Assembly (NCBI RefSeq): GCF_002002735.1
Contig: NZ_MUNY01000038.1
Coordinates: 1-64,000 of the forward strand
Source of the DNA: Algoriphagus sp. A40
GTDB taxonomy: Bacteria > Bacteroidota > Bacteroidia > Cytophagales > Cyclobacteriaceae
Direction of reading: 5' to 3'
Length of the DNA: 64,000 bases
Shown: positions 10,524 to 18,982 of the stretch, in pieces
How positions within the stretch are numbered: position 1 is the first letter of the stretch
How the letters are laid out: every line of letters starts with the position of its first letter
Notes under the pieces: model-generated
Databases searched by the model: none
Seen by the model: only the letters and a program-made list of their open reading frames with translations
Told to the model about the DNA's origin: nothing
Program-made: the position numbers and the translations under genes

Positions 10524-11102
10524 TCAGACAATCCCATGCAGCTTGATGTATTGCAGCAGCAAGATAGTCTTGCCGTCTTTGATCTCTCCACTGTCGATCA
10601 TCGCCAATGCGTCGTCCACTGCGATCTCCATCACTTCGATATTTTCTTCTTCGTCTTCTGCTCCGCCGCCCTCGCTTACCTTCATGTCGTTTCGGTATTC
10701 GGCAATGAAAAAGTGGAGGATCTCCGTGACCGAACCCGGTGACATGTATGCCTCAAAGATCTTCCGGACCTTGGAGATCTTGTAACCGGTTTCTTCTTCT
10801 GTTTCCCGTTTGATGCAATCCTCGGCGTTTTCGTTGTCCAAAAGTCCGGCACAGGCCTCGATGAGCATCCCGGATTCGTTGCCATTGACAAAAGTTGGCA
10901 GGCGAAATTGACGGGTGAGAATCACGGTTTTTTGCTCTGGATGGTACAGCAATATTGTGGCACCATTTCCCCGATCGTAGGCTTCCCGGGTTTGGGTCAT
11001 TGCTTCCCCGTTTCTTTTGGTGTATTGATAGGTGATTTTTCGGAGGATGTACCAGTTGTCCGACAGGATTTTGGTGTCGAGGATTTTTACGTTTGTTATC
11101 AC
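10524..11102 (-). CDS. nudK: NudK-like Nudix hydrolase (GDP-mannose pyrophosphatase family)
   Basis: Nudix hydrolase with the Nudix box region around [20 protein letters not shown], and the NudK-typical segments [19 protein letters not shown] and [10 protein letters not shown]. NudK hydrolyses GDP-mannose and related nucleotide sugars. I placed the start at a GTG at 11102, giving 192 residues that align from the N-terminus with enterobacterial NudK. A longer frame from an ATG at 11162 would add about 20 residues of no family resemblance. It converges on the GH43 gene. Confidence 0.88.
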   Translation of the reverse strand: MITNVKILDTKILSDNWYILRKITYQYTKRNGEAMTQTREAYDRGNGATILLYHPEQKTVILTRQFRLPTFVNGNESGMLIEACAGLLDNENAEDCIKRETEEETGYKISKVRKIFEAYMSPGSVTEILHFFIAEYRNDMKVSEGGGAEDEEENIEVMEIAVDDALAMIDSGEIKDGKTILLLQYIKLHGIV

Positions 11103-11244
11103 AGATTGCGGTAGTGTTTGGGATATGAGTATAGAAAAAAGCCCAACTCTAAGACGGCTCATGAAGGAAGTTTTGGGAAGGAAATCTGGAAAAAACCAGC
11201 TAAAAAACTCCCGAACTTAGAGACAGAATGACTCTCTTTTGGGT

Positions 11245-11469
11245 TTATGCAAAGCTCAATTTGCCCTTTGGCTTGGGAATGGGTCGATCAAGCTCATGAG
11301 CAGTTTCAATCCATTCCTGAATGACTCTTTCGGTGTTTTGCAACGCTTCACCATAAGTGGCTCCGTCGGCCATGCATCCTGCAAGTTCGGGAACCTCTGC
11401 GATGAAGGTTTTGTCTTCCTCACTCCAGTAAATAATGATTTCGTATTTGTAGTCAGGTCTCATCTTCAC
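11245..11469 (-). CDS. hicB: HicB-like antitoxin
   Basis: A 74-residue protein of the HicB partial RNase-H fold family: it starts with a YEIIIYWSEEDKTFIAEVPE strand pattern, then ELAGCMADGATYGEAL and a helix ending in a Lys-rich tail. No separate DNA-binding domain is visible, so any autoregulation would need the toxin or a basic tail. It follows the HicA-like gene by 31 bases, the canonical hicA-hicB order. Confidence 0.85.
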   Translation of the reverse strand: MKMRPDYKYEIIIYWSEEDKTFIAEVPELAGCMADGATYGEALQNTERVIQEWIETAHELDRPIPKPKGKLSFA

Positions 11470-11500
11470 CTAGATTTAAACGGTATTTCAATATAAGGTT

Positions 11501-11716
11501 TCATACTTGTTTTACCTGATATGCTTTTGCTTTGCCCTGTGTCTCTTGGAGATTGATAATCTCCTCAACTTCCTTTTTATAGAAAATGTGATGGCTCCCT
11601 TTAACCCGTTCGGTAAAGCCAAATAGACCCAAAATGGTTCTGAATTCATCAAAACTGATATTGTGATCAGACCTTCCCTGAAGAATTTTGAGTAAGAGCT
11701 TTTCATACTTCCCCAT
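11501..11716 (-). CDS. hicA: HicA-like toxin (mRNA interferase family)
   Basis: About 71 residues with the double-stranded-RNA-binding-like HicA fold. The catalytic His motif appears as VKGSHHIFYKK. Family members cleave mRNA and are neutralised by HicB. The start was set at the ATG at 11716. A longer frame from 11755 would translate straight through the purH terminator hairpin (11731-11764), so it is unlikely. Confidence 0.85.
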   Translation of the reverse strand: MGKYEKLLLKILQGRSDHNISFDEFRTILGLFGFTERVKGSHHIFYKKEVEEIINLQETQGKAKAYQVKQV

Positions 11717-11730
11717 AGCCCAATATACAA

Positions 11731-11764
11731 AAAGCCCTCCTGAAATTGCTTTCAAGAAGGCTTT
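11731..11764 (-). terminator. Terminator of purH
   Basis: The 15-base arms 11731-11745 and 11750-11764 pair with two G-T pairs around a four-base loop. On the minus strand a T-run follows. It separates purH from the hicAB pair. Confidence 0.75.
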
Positions 11765-11772
11765 CTTGGTTC

Positions 11773-11800
11773 GCCCTTCGACTCCGCTCAGGGTGACACC
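11773..11800. repeat. REP-like intergenic motif
   Basis: Contains CTTCGACTCCGCTCAGGGTG, a short imperfect palindrome of the kind often dispersed in Bacteroidota intergenic regions. It lies between purH and its terminator. The family identification is from memory of similar genomes, not from other copies in this window. Confidence 0.4.
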
Positions 11801-11815
11801 TCAAAGGTCTATCAA

Positions 11816-13342
11816 TTAATGTTTGAAATGTCTCACTCCCGTCATTACCATTGCCATGCCGTGCGCATCACAGAAGGCAATGCTGTCCTGGTCTTTGATC
11901 GAACCGCCTGGCTGAACGACTGCTGTAATTCCAGCTTCGTGCGCGATCTCCACACAATCAGGGAAAGGAAAGAAAGCATCGGAAGCCATCACGGCGCCTT
12001 TCAGCTCAAAGCCAAATTCCTTCGCCTTGATAATGGCCTGTCTCAAAGCATCCACTCGGGAAGTTTGACCTACACCACTTGAGAAAAGCTGGGTATCATT
12101 GCTCAGAATGATTGTATTGGACTTGGTATGCTTACATACTTTGGCTGCAAAAACCAAAGCATCCAATTCTTTTTCGGTTGGTGCCACTTTCGTTACCACT
12201 TTGAAATCTGCCTTGCTTTCGGTAGCCAAATCCTTGTCTTGCTCGATCACGCCGTTCAGGAGCGTTTTGATCATCTTGGTTCCTGGCAAAGCCATCTTCT
12301 GACGAAGCAGGATTCTGTTTTTCTTGCCTTTCAGGACGGTCAAAGCCTCTTCGGTAAACTCCGGAGCAATCAAAACCTCGAAGAACAGCGAATGCATCTC
12401 TTCGGCGGCAGCTTGGTCCACGGTTTGGTTGGTGACCAAAACTCCGCCAAATGCAGAAGTGGTGTCCGCTTCAAACGCTTTCTTGTACGCTTCCTGCACG
12501 GTTGGAGCCAAGGCCACGCCACAGGCATTGGTATGTTTCAGGATTGCAAAGGCAGTTTCTCCTTCAAATTCAGCGATCAAATTCACCGCAGCATCGACGT
12601 CCACGAGGTTGTTGTAGGAAAGTTCTTTTCCGTTCAACTGATCAAAAAGTGCCTCCATGTCTCCATAGAAATGTGCTGCCTGATGGGGGTTTTCTCCATA
12701 ACGCAAAGCTTTTGCTTTCGTCTCGGACACTTTCAGTGCAGGGATATTTTCTGCAATGTTGAAATAATTGAAAATATGAGTGTCGTAATTGGAAGAAACC
12801 TGGAAAGCCTGGGCGGCAAAATACCTGCGGTCTTCGATCGTAGTCCCGCCATCTTGTGCGGCAAGTTTTTGCTCCAATTCTCCGTATTGATCTTTGGAAG
12901 CGATGATCACCACATCTTTGAAGTTTTTGGCGGCTGCACGGATCAAAGAGATACCTCCGATATCGATTTTCTCAATAATGTCAGCTTCGGAAGCTCCTGA
13001 AGCCACAGTTTCTTCGAAAGGATACAAATCCACGATCACCAGATCTATAGCAGGAATGCCGTATTCAATCGCCTGACCCAAATCACCCTCGTGGTCGCGT
13101 CTCTGCAGGATTCCGCCGAAGATTTTTGGGTGGAGAGTCTTCACTCTTCCTCCGAAAATGGATGGATAACTGGTCAGATCTTCAACAGGAATTACTTCTG
13201 CGCCTTGCTCCTCAATAAACTTCTGGGTACCACCGGTGGAGTAGATTTTTACTCCGTGCTTTTTCAGCAGCGCAATGATGGGTTCGAGGTTGTCTTTGTA
13301 ATAGACTGATACGAGGGCAGATTGAATTTTTTTGATTGCCAT
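11816..13342 (-). CDS. purH: Bifunctional AICAR formyltransferase / IMP cyclohydrolase
   Basis: Catalyses the last two steps of IMP synthesis. The N-terminal cyclohydrolase domain (starting MAIKKIQSALVSVY, about 1-200) is followed by the AICAR transformylase domain, with KHTNACGVA carrying the Lys-His catalytic pair. Its length of 508 residues is typical. I chose the ATG at 13342; the frame extends to 13483 but the added 47 residues have no family similarity. It stands alone with its own terminator. Confidence 0.96.
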   Translation of the reverse strand: MAIKKIQSALVSVYYKDNLEPIIALLKKHGVKIYSTGGTQKFIEEQGAEVIPVEDLTSYPSIFGGRVKTLHPKIFGGILQRRDHEGDLGQAIEYGIPAIDLVIVDLYPFEETVASGASEADIIEKIDIGGISLIRAAAKNFKDVVIIASKDQYGELEQKLAAQDGGTTIEDRRYFAAQAFQVSSNYDTHIFNYFNIAENIPALKVSETKAKALRYGENPHQAAHFYGDMEALFDQLNGKELSYNNLVDVDAAVNLIAEFEGETAFAILKHTNACGVALAPTVQEAYKKAFEADTTSAFGGVLVTNQTVDQAAAEEMHSLFFEVLIAPEFTEEALTVLKGKKNRILLRQKMALPGTKMIKTLLNGVIEQDKDLATESKADFKVVTKVAPTEKELDALVFAAKVCKHTKSNTIILSNDTQLFSSGVGQTSRVDALRQAIIKAKEFGFELKGAVMASDAFFPFPDCVEIAHEAGITAVVQPGGSIKDQDSIAFCDAHGMAMVMTGVRHFKH

Positions 13343-13523
13343 TTGGTGAATGGATTTGGATAAAATCGTTGGAAGGCGCAAAGGTATAAAAAATGAACGG
13401 GGGGAGAAATATGTAAATCGATTTACGAAGGGGTAGGGAAAAGTACGGACAACGAATGCATCCAGAAAGTACAATTTGCGCATTCTTGCGGAAGGTGCAA
13501 GGCTTGGAAAAAAGTCAAATGTT

Positions 13524-13996
13524 TCAAAGCTCCATAGTCAATACAAGCAAATGCTTCGCCTGGATTTCGTATTCAAAAATCGGATCAGGATAGTTTTGCA
13601 GGAAGAAATCTTTCTTTATTTCAGCCAGCTCAAATCCAAGCTTCTGATAGAGATAGAGCTGGACACACCGGAATTTGCCGTGCCAATACTGATCAGTTTA
13701 TTCTTGCCGTTTCTAGCTATCTGAATCGCCTGTTCCAACAAAAAACTGCCAATTCCTTTTCCCTGAAAATCCGGTTTGACAGCCACGTTTTTGATTTCTA
13801 CTGTTTCTGGATTTGACTGGAATACAACAATTTCCCCAATGATTTCCTCCCGAAACACTGCTGCAAATACCTCTGATTTTTCCAAATATTCAGCTATCAG
13901 ATCCAGGGATGGATCAGCAAGGAGGAGCAAGTCAAAAGGCATTTTTTCTCCCTTTTCCAGCCTTTTGAATGAGATTTCCTGATCTTCAATTTTCAT
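13524..13996 (-). pseudogene. GNAT acetyltransferase with a -1 frameshift
   Basis: The frame from 13996 encodes a GNAT acetyltransferase with the acetyl-CoA loop VKPDFQGKGIGSFLLEQA, then loses similarity after IGTANSGVS and stops at 13616. Shifting by one base near 13659-13662 restores QLYLYQKLGFELAEIK and continues through DFFLQNYPDPIFEYEIQ to a TGA at 13524. The restored protein is 157 residues and ends as this GNAT subfamily does. One C is apparently missing in a GTGTCCAGCTC context. A real mutation, a sequencing error or recoding are all possible; there is no strong slippery heptamer. Confidence 0.8.
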
Positions 13997-14085
13997 TTAA
14001 ATGTTTTGGTTTTACTGATAGAATGATCTGATTCCTGGAAATGTATTCCAATTTGTTTTGGATTGCCGTATCCTTTTTTCAAGAG

Positions 14086-14406
14086 TCATTTGGAGTGTTT
14101 TAATTTACTTAGGAGAAAATGAAAAATCAAGGCCAGGATGGTCCAGTAAGTGGCAAACCCAATCAGAAAAAATGGGGGCGGAGTATCCGGATCTTGGTGC
14201 AGAAAGTTGATAAAAGGAATCAGAGGGCCCATCAGAATAATTTTCACAGGGGATAGAATTGTAGAAACAATAGATTTCCAAGTTTCTTGTGATTCCGATC
14301 CCAAAAAAGAAACCATAGGTTGATCCAAAACTAGGGTGGTGAAAAAAAGAAAGGAAATCACAAAAACGAGGAAGAGTGGAACGAATACAGTTCTTTGGGT
14401 TTTCAC
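14086..14406 (-). CDS. Small membrane protein of unknown function
   Basis: A 106-residue protein starting at GTG, with two or three hydrophobic segments (about 8-27, 50-67 and 78-98) and a basic C-terminus (LLSKLKHSK). I do not recognise a family. It stands alone downstream of a 300-base gap and 89 bases before the GNAT gene start on the same strand. It could be a phage-shock-like or transporter-accessory protein, but nothing shows it. Confidence 0.55.
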   Translation of the reverse strand: MKTQRTVFVPLFLVFVISFLFFTTLVLDQPMVSFLGSESQETWKSIVSTILSPVKIILMGPLIPFINFLHQDPDTPPPFFLIGFATYWTILALIFHFLLSKLKHSK

Positions 14407-14715
14407 GGCTTACAGCTTTTTTGAGTGTTTTTTGAAAGTTTTGATCTGATGGTCTGACACTTTAGATTTCATAAATCCTGTCTTTCAAATGGATCATTTT
14501 ATTTTAAAAGTACTTTGTAACTCAAAGTGAATAAAAAAATCTAATATTTCCAATTCCAGTTGAAAGTATTTGAAAATGATGTGTTAAGCTTTCCTGAAAC
14601 GAGGAAACCCAAGGCAATCCAATATTTCAATTTTAAAAAATATCGAAGGCTCAAGACTGAATTTGGAACCCGGAAAACCGAAATGTTGGGAACCAGATTA
14701 AGGTAGTGACCATTT
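14407..14715. other. Intergenic region, no gene seen
   Basis: AT-rich spacer between the membrane-protein start and the YdeI-type gene end. No gene, tRNA or clear terminator found. Confidence 0.4.
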
Positions 14716-15297
14716 CTATCTCAAATGTTTTGGTTTAAGATTTTGGTCTGCACTTTCTATGATTTCAGCAATGCGTTTTTGTCTGGTTTCGGCTGTCTTG
14801 GCAAACACCAGCCAAGACAAGATTATCTTTCTTACAGATTTGCTTAAACTTAAAAAGAAGTCTTTTGAATCTGGTTTGTCAGCGAATTCGGCTTCCAAGT
14901 CTGCCGGAATCACTAATTCTTCCACCTCGTCCAGGATGGTCCAAGAGCCATTTTGCTTTGCGGTTTCGATGCATGCAAATCCGGCTTCCGTCATCAAACC
15001 CTGCTCTGTGAGTTTTTCAACCTTGTTTTTGTTGATTTTTGACCAAGTGCTTTTTGGTTTTCTCTTGCTGAAAAACTGGTGAGAGGTTTCTTTGTCTATT
15101 GAAATTTTCTTGCTGTCTATCCAGCCAAAACAAAGAGCAACATCTACTGCTTCACTCCAAGAAATAGATTTTATTTTTGAATTTTTGTTATAGAAAACCA
15201 GCCAAACAGCTTGTTTTGATACGTGGTTAGCTTCCAACCAATTTCTCCACGCTGTAAGGTTTGCCGGATAAAAAATTTCTATTGCATTTTCCTGCAT
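14716..15297 (-). CDS. YdeI/OmpD-associated family protein
   Basis: A 193-residue cytoplasmic protein of the YdeI/OmpD-associated (bacteriocin-protection) family. Family features: WRNWLEANHVSKQAVWLVFY near the N-terminus, CFGWIDSKK, the Arg/Lys-rich FFSKRKPKSTWSKIN, and a C-terminal helical WLVFAKTAETRQKRIAEI. The molecular activity is unknown. It sits in an AT-rich run of single-gene units on the same strand. Confidence 0.85.
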   Translation of the reverse strand: MQENAIEIFYPANLTAWRNWLEANHVSKQAVWLVFYNKNSKIKSISWSEAVDVALCFGWIDSKKISIDKETSHQFFSKRKPKSTWSKINKNKVEKLTEQGLMTEAGFACIETAKQNGSWTILDEVEELVIPADLEAEFADKPDSKDFFLSLSKSVRKIILSWLVFAKTAETRQKRIAEIIESADQNLKPKHLR

Positions 15298-15364
15298 GGT
15301 ATTTTACTTCAGAATGTTGTTTTTTGTTTGTTGCCAGTCTTTTGTCAAGTATCAAAAAGTTGTT

Positions 15365-15769
15365 TTACTTCAACAGCTCCATTAAATTTTCTGGTTTTGC
15401 TATTTTTGAAAATCCAAATTGCTTATACAAACCATGAGCATCACTTGTCGCTAATCTCCAAATCTTAATATTTTTAAGTTTGTCAAACTCTAATATAAAC
15501 TCTATTAATTTTTTTGAGTAACCATTGCCCCGACAATTCTCTTGGATGAATAAGTCCATTATATAGGCGAATTGTCCATAGTCGGTAACTACACGGGCAA
15601 AACCAACTTGCCTGTCGTGAAGATAAACACCAAAATTCAATGAGTTGTCTATACAGGTTTGCATTGTTTCTTTTGTCCTGCCTTTAGCCCAATAGGAATT
15701 TGAAATAAACTCACTTATAAAGTGAATGTTGAGCCGATTTTTGTCGGTACTTATTTCTATTTCGTCCAT
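15365..15769 (-). CDS. GNAT-family N-acetyltransferase
   Basis: A 134-residue acetyltransferase. Motif A is FIQENCRGNGYSKKLIEF, the pantetheine-binding loop with R-G-N-G-Y; the C-terminal LYKQFGF motif B is present. The substrate is unknown; closest in type to short GNATs acting on small amines. The coding DNA is visibly more AT-rich than purN or purH nearby. Confidence 0.85.
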   Translation of the reverse strand: MDEIEISTDKNRLNIHFISEFISNSYWAKGRTKETMQTCIDNSLNFGVYLHDRQVGFARVVTDYGQFAYIMDLFIQENCRGNGYSKKLIEFILEFDKLKNIKIWRLATSDAHGLYKQFGFSKIAKPENLMELLK

Positions 15770-15913
15770 TCTCTTTTGAAAGTTTTACTGCCGATATATC
15801 CTGACTGTCAATGAAACTCGACTCCATATCATTTAGAAATCAAAGGTCACATGGAAATGTACTGCAAAATTCATTTTTCAAGAGTTTATCAAAATTGTCT
15901 GCTCAAATCAATC

Positions 15914-16408
15914 TTATCCTTTGGCTGTAAAACTGTCTTCGTGACCGGTTTCATAGGTTTCTAAGCAAACGAGTAGTTCGTTTCCGTCTGGGTCTTCAAT
16001 TTGAAGTACATCGTATCCCCACCAAGATTTCTTTGTTGGAACGGAACGTTCGGTAACTTCTTTAAGCAGTTGTTCAACTCCATCGCGAGACAATTCTAGG
16101 AAGACACGAGATTGGCTACTGCGAGTAGTGTTCTGACATAAAATAATCTCGCAGCCCCCACGGTCGACTTGGCACACAGTACCTTTACCGTCTGCTTCGT
16201 GCCATTTCTTTATGAAACCCAGCTTGTCGACATAAAATCTGATTGCAGTCTGGAGATTCGATACGAAAAAAACAGGGCGCATGTACCACACATGTTCAAA
16301 AGCTTCTTTGTTAGATTCTTCCGAGTCCGTTTGCATTAGCTCTATATGTTTGTTTATAAATAAGTCCAGCGAAATTTTATCATTGGTTTGTGCAGTTCGA
16401 ATCTCCAT
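15914..16408 (-). CDS. VOC-family (glyoxalase/bleomycin-resistance-like) protein
   Basis: The VOC fold covers about residues 45-150 (MRPVFFVSNLQTAIRFYVDK at the start; LQIEDPDGNELLVC at the end, with the Glu metal ligand). Function is not predictable beyond metal-dependent binding or modification of a small molecule. I set the start at the ATG at 16408. The frame is open to 16519 and the first 45 residues are not VOC-like; they weakly resemble the first helices of GNAT proteins, so an old fusion or remnant is possible. It lies directly downstream of purN, and a shared transcript is likely. Confidence 0.75.
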   Translation of the reverse strand: MEIRTAQTNDKISLDLFINKHIELMQTDSEESNKEAFEHVWYMRPVFFVSNLQTAIRFYVDKLGFIKKWHEADGKGTVCQVDRGGCEIILCQNTTRSSQSRVFLELSRDGVEQLLKEVTERSVPTKKSWWGYDVLQIEDPDGNELLVCLETYETGHEDSFTAKG

Positions 16409-16519
16409 TCGCTCTGACTCAATGGTTGAAATTTTGAAGTTTTTCAGGTTTTTCGGTCCACTATTCAAAACCAAAAGAAAGATTTGAATTTCGAAGGCCG
16501 AAAGGTGATTTGTCAGCAA

Positions 16520-17077
16520 TTAAAGAAGGCTGTCAATCACTTCCGGGAAATAGCGGTGCTCCAGGGCATGAACCTTTTGGGCGATGTCATCGGCAGTATC
16601 CTCAGGATGTACCGCGGTCGAAGCCTGAAAGACGATTTTGCCCTCGTCGTAGTGTTCGTTGACCAGATGGATGGTGATGCCGGTTTCGGTATCTCCGGCT
16701 GCCTTTACGGCTTCATGCACAAAGCTTCCGTACATGCCCTTACCTCCATAATTTGGCAGTAAGGCAGGATGGATATTAACCATCCGCTCGGGAAAAGAAC
16801 GGATGAGTTGGTCCGGAATTTTCAGTAAAAAGCCTGCCAGAATCACCCAATCGATCTTTTCTTCCTGTAGTTTGGAGAGAAGTTCGCCTGCCTCCATTTC
16901 CTTTCGGGTAAAAGTGAAAGTCGAAACCCCAAACTTTTTGGCTCGCTCCAACACAAAGGCATCGGCCTTGTTGGAGGCAACCAAGGCCACTTGGGCTTTG
17001 GAAGAATGCTGGAAGTGTTCCATGATTTTTTCGGCATTGCTGCCACTACCGGAGGCGAGGATGGCCAGTCTGATCAT
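16520..17077 (-). CDS. purN: Phosphoribosylglycinamide formyltransferase
   Basis: Transfers the formyl group of 10-formyl-THF to GAR in purine synthesis. It has the N-terminal Rossmann signature LAILASGSGSNAEKIMEHF, the catalytic region around VNIHPALLPNYGGKGMYG with the essential Asn-His, and later TGITIHLVNEHYDEGKI with the catalytic Asp. Its length of 185 is typical. It is not clustered with purH here. Confidence 0.95.
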   Translation of the reverse strand: MIRLAILASGSGSNAEKIMEHFQHSSKAQVALVASNKADAFVLERAKKFGVSTFTFTRKEMEAGELLSKLQEEKIDWVILAGFLLKIPDQLIRSFPERMVNIHPALLPNYGGKGMYGSFVHEAVKAAGDTETGITIHLVNEHYDEGKIVFQASTAVHPEDTADDIAQKVHALEHRYFPEVIDSLL

Positions 17078-17143
17078 CGGGTGTGAGTCGTTTGAAAAGG
17101 CAAATTAGAGGTGGGGAACACTCGAATCAAAACAGGAATTGAA

Positions 17144-17213
17144 ATTTCGGATTTCAGATTTCGGATTTCGGATTGGACTTCATGCCCGAAATCCGAAATC
17201 CGACGTCCGAAAT
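17144..17213. repeat. Imperfect inverted repeat of ATTTCGG units
   Basis: Left arm 17144-17171 and right arm 17186-17213 are 28-base inverted copies with a few mismatches, around a 14-base loop. Each arm is built of tandem ATTTCGG-type units. It lies between purN and the upstream VOC gene and may act as a terminator or be a dispersed repeat; similar ATTTCGGATTT units recur at about 18985-19018. Confidence 0.65.
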
Positions 17214-17216
17214 TGG

Positions 17217-17648
17217 CTACTCTTCTCCCTCTTTCAGGTCGTAATTGACCATCCAACCTATTCCATATTTGTCCTCGAAGCTTCCGAAATATGATCCCCA
17301 AAAGACTTTTTCATAAGGCATTTCGATTGTTCCTCCTTCAGAAAGGCCATTAAAAATCCGCTCTCCATCCTCCTTACTGTCAGGGTGGATCGAAACAATG
17401 TTGTGATTTCCTTTGATCCAGACATGCCCCATCGAAGAGATGGTATCACTGGCCATGATGTTGTTCTGATCGTCTATTTTCAGAGTGATGTGCATGACTT
17501 TGGTTTTTTCCTCTTCGGGAAGTTCCATTCCGGGGATTTCTCCAAAATAGTTGATGCCGCCTAAAAACTCGCCACCAAGTACCGACTTGTAAAAGTTCAT
17601 TGCTTCCTCGGCTTTGCCGTCAAAATTGAGATAGGGATTGATTTTCAT
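17217..17648 (-). CDS. PhnB-like VOC-family protein
   Basis: A 143-residue VOC protein of the PhnB/YjdN type (MKINPYLNFDGKAEEAMNFY start, then VLGGEF, and FGSFEDKYGIGWMVNY at the end). Family members are small cytoplasmic dimers with no firm function. Upstream, a DoxX-like gene on the same strand ends 24 bases before its start, which suggests a two-gene unit. Confidence 0.85.
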   Translation of the reverse strand: MKINPYLNFDGKAEEAMNFYKSVLGGEFLGGINYFGEIPGMELPEEEKTKVMHITLKIDDQNNIMASDTISSMGHVWIKGNHNIVSIHPDSKEDGERIFNGLSEGGTIEMPYEKVFWGSYFGSFEDKYGIGWMVNYDLKEGEE

Positions 17649-17672
17649 TGTGCTTTGGGTTTTTATGGATTT

Positions 17673-18275
17673 CTAATTTAAGGATTGTCTTTCTGTTTTT
17701 CCCAGCAAAATCAAATCAACTCTGAAACTTAACACTGCCAAAATCACTCCCAAAGCGGCCAGAGAAAACGCCAGCCAGAGATTTTGAAAGGAAACCGGAA
17801 CGGAGAATAACTGAAGTGCCCAGCCGGCTAGCCAGCAGAGGTGGCCTTGTCCGGATCTTTTCTTACGAAGTCGGAGTTTACTGCCGTTTTCGCCCTCATT
17901 CACCAAAGGCCAAAAAAAGTCGCGGTATTGCCAAAGCAAGTACAAATCCATCATTAGGAGGACCGTAAGGACATAGGGAGTTCCCTGCCAATGCATCGAT
18001 ACAGTCACCATCAGTATATTCAAAATCATGGGCACCAACATGATCCCACCGAGTAATTTGTATCGTGTACTCAGCAGCATAAATCCGATGGTGATCTGGC
18101 AGACAGCGATAAATTCGGCATAGAGTCCCAAATCGTATTTCTGAAGTCGCTCCACCAGCCAGGGAGGACCGATCCAGCCAATAAACTGATGCCCTGCGTA
18201 AAGCTTGACCATGCCTGCGCCCCAGAAGGTGAAGCCCAGGAAAATGGAAATGCCTTGTGTAATCCAATTTTTCAT
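17673..18275 (-). CDS. DoxX-like integral membrane protein
   Basis: A 200-residue protein with about five or six hydrophobic segments (for example 9-27, 55-70, 75-92, 98-113, 150-165, 168-190). The four-helix core with GAGMVKLYAG resembles DoxX-like proteins. It is predicted to sit in the inner membrane. Function is unknown, though DoxX relatives are linked to thiol redox or quinone systems. Confidence 0.65.
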   Translation of the reverse strand: MKNWITQGISIFLGFTFWGAGMVKLYAGHQFIGWIGPPWLVERLQKYDLGLYAEFIAVCQITIGFMLLSTRYKLLGGIMLVPMILNILMVTVSMHWQGTPYVLTVLLMMDLYLLWQYRDFFWPLVNEGENGSKLRLRKKRSGQGHLCWLAGWALQLFSVPVSFQNLWLAFSLAALGVILAVLSFRVDLILLGKTERQSLN

Positions 18276-18442
18276 AGGAAATAGTTAGCTGGGATTTAGT
18301 TCAAAGAAATGGAAATGAAAAGCAGATAAAAAATACGAGGATTATTTACCTGTTGCCGACTCATCTTAGAAAAAGTTTAAATCCTGCGCAGATTGGCAGC
18401 TTTCTTTTTATTTTGGGTTCTAAACGCAATTCAAAACCATTT

Positions 18443-18982
18443 ATGTCAGCAAGCGAACTTGGAGTTGGAAGCCGGATCGGCCATCCCAAATTTGGATCAG
18501 GAGTAATTGTAGCAATTGATTCCACTTATTACAAAATCTATTTTTCGGCCTCAGAGGAAGTTAAAACACTCGCAAGGGATTACGAAGGTTTTACGGTTGA
18601 GGAAGCGAAACTGCCAGACTTTCCGATGCTCACCATGAAGGACGTGGAAAGGGCCATCCGGGAAGCATTGATTGCTACCTCTGAACGCGCACCTTTGATT
18701 CCTCTTGGAGGGAAGTGGATGGGAGGGACTTTGATCATTGAACCTTCGGACCGCAGTCTTCAGTCAAAGGAGATTCCAGTGGAGACCTTTTTTCACAAAA
18801 TCGTCATGGTCCGTGAAAAACTCCGGGTGCTCGAGCAAAACATCAACAACCATCCCAAATTGGACGATGAAGATCGCGTCAATCTTCAGCAATACATCAC
18901 CCGCTGTTATGGCTCCCTGACTACCTTTAATGTGCTTTTTGCCTATAAAGAAGATCAGTTTAAGGGGAGTGGAAAGGACTGA
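18443..18982 (+). CDS. Conserved hypothetical protein with Tudor-like N-terminus
   Basis: About 179 residues from the ATG at 18443. The N-terminal VGSRIGHPKFGSGVIVAID segment resembles the Tudor-like domain at the C-terminus of UvrD/PcrA helicases, which binds RNA polymerase. The remainder is helical (KIVMVREKLRVLEQ) with a conserved-looking LIPLGGKWMGGTLIIEP. I do not recognise a named family. A longer frame from 18353 adds 30 unlikely residues. It faces away from the DoxX-like gene. Confidence 0.7.
   Translation: MSASELGVGSRIGHPKFGSGVIVAIDSTYYKIYFSASEEVKTLARDYEGFTVEEAKLPDFPMLTMKDVERAIREALIATSERAPLIPLGGKWMGGTLIIEPSDRSLQSKEIPVETFFHKIVMVREKLRVLEQNINNHPKLDDEDRVNLQQYITRCYGSLTTFNVLFAYKEDQFKGSGKD

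Noticed and set aside
12128..13000. Plus-strand 290-codon frame opposite purH
   Set aside because: It lies entirely antisense to the purH coding sequence, and its translation is rich in Cys, His and Phe with no family motif. Strongly conserved PurH explains the open frame.
14700..16510. Integron-like cassette array
   Set aside because: Small single-gene units suggested it, but no attC-like inverted core sites were seen between the genes.
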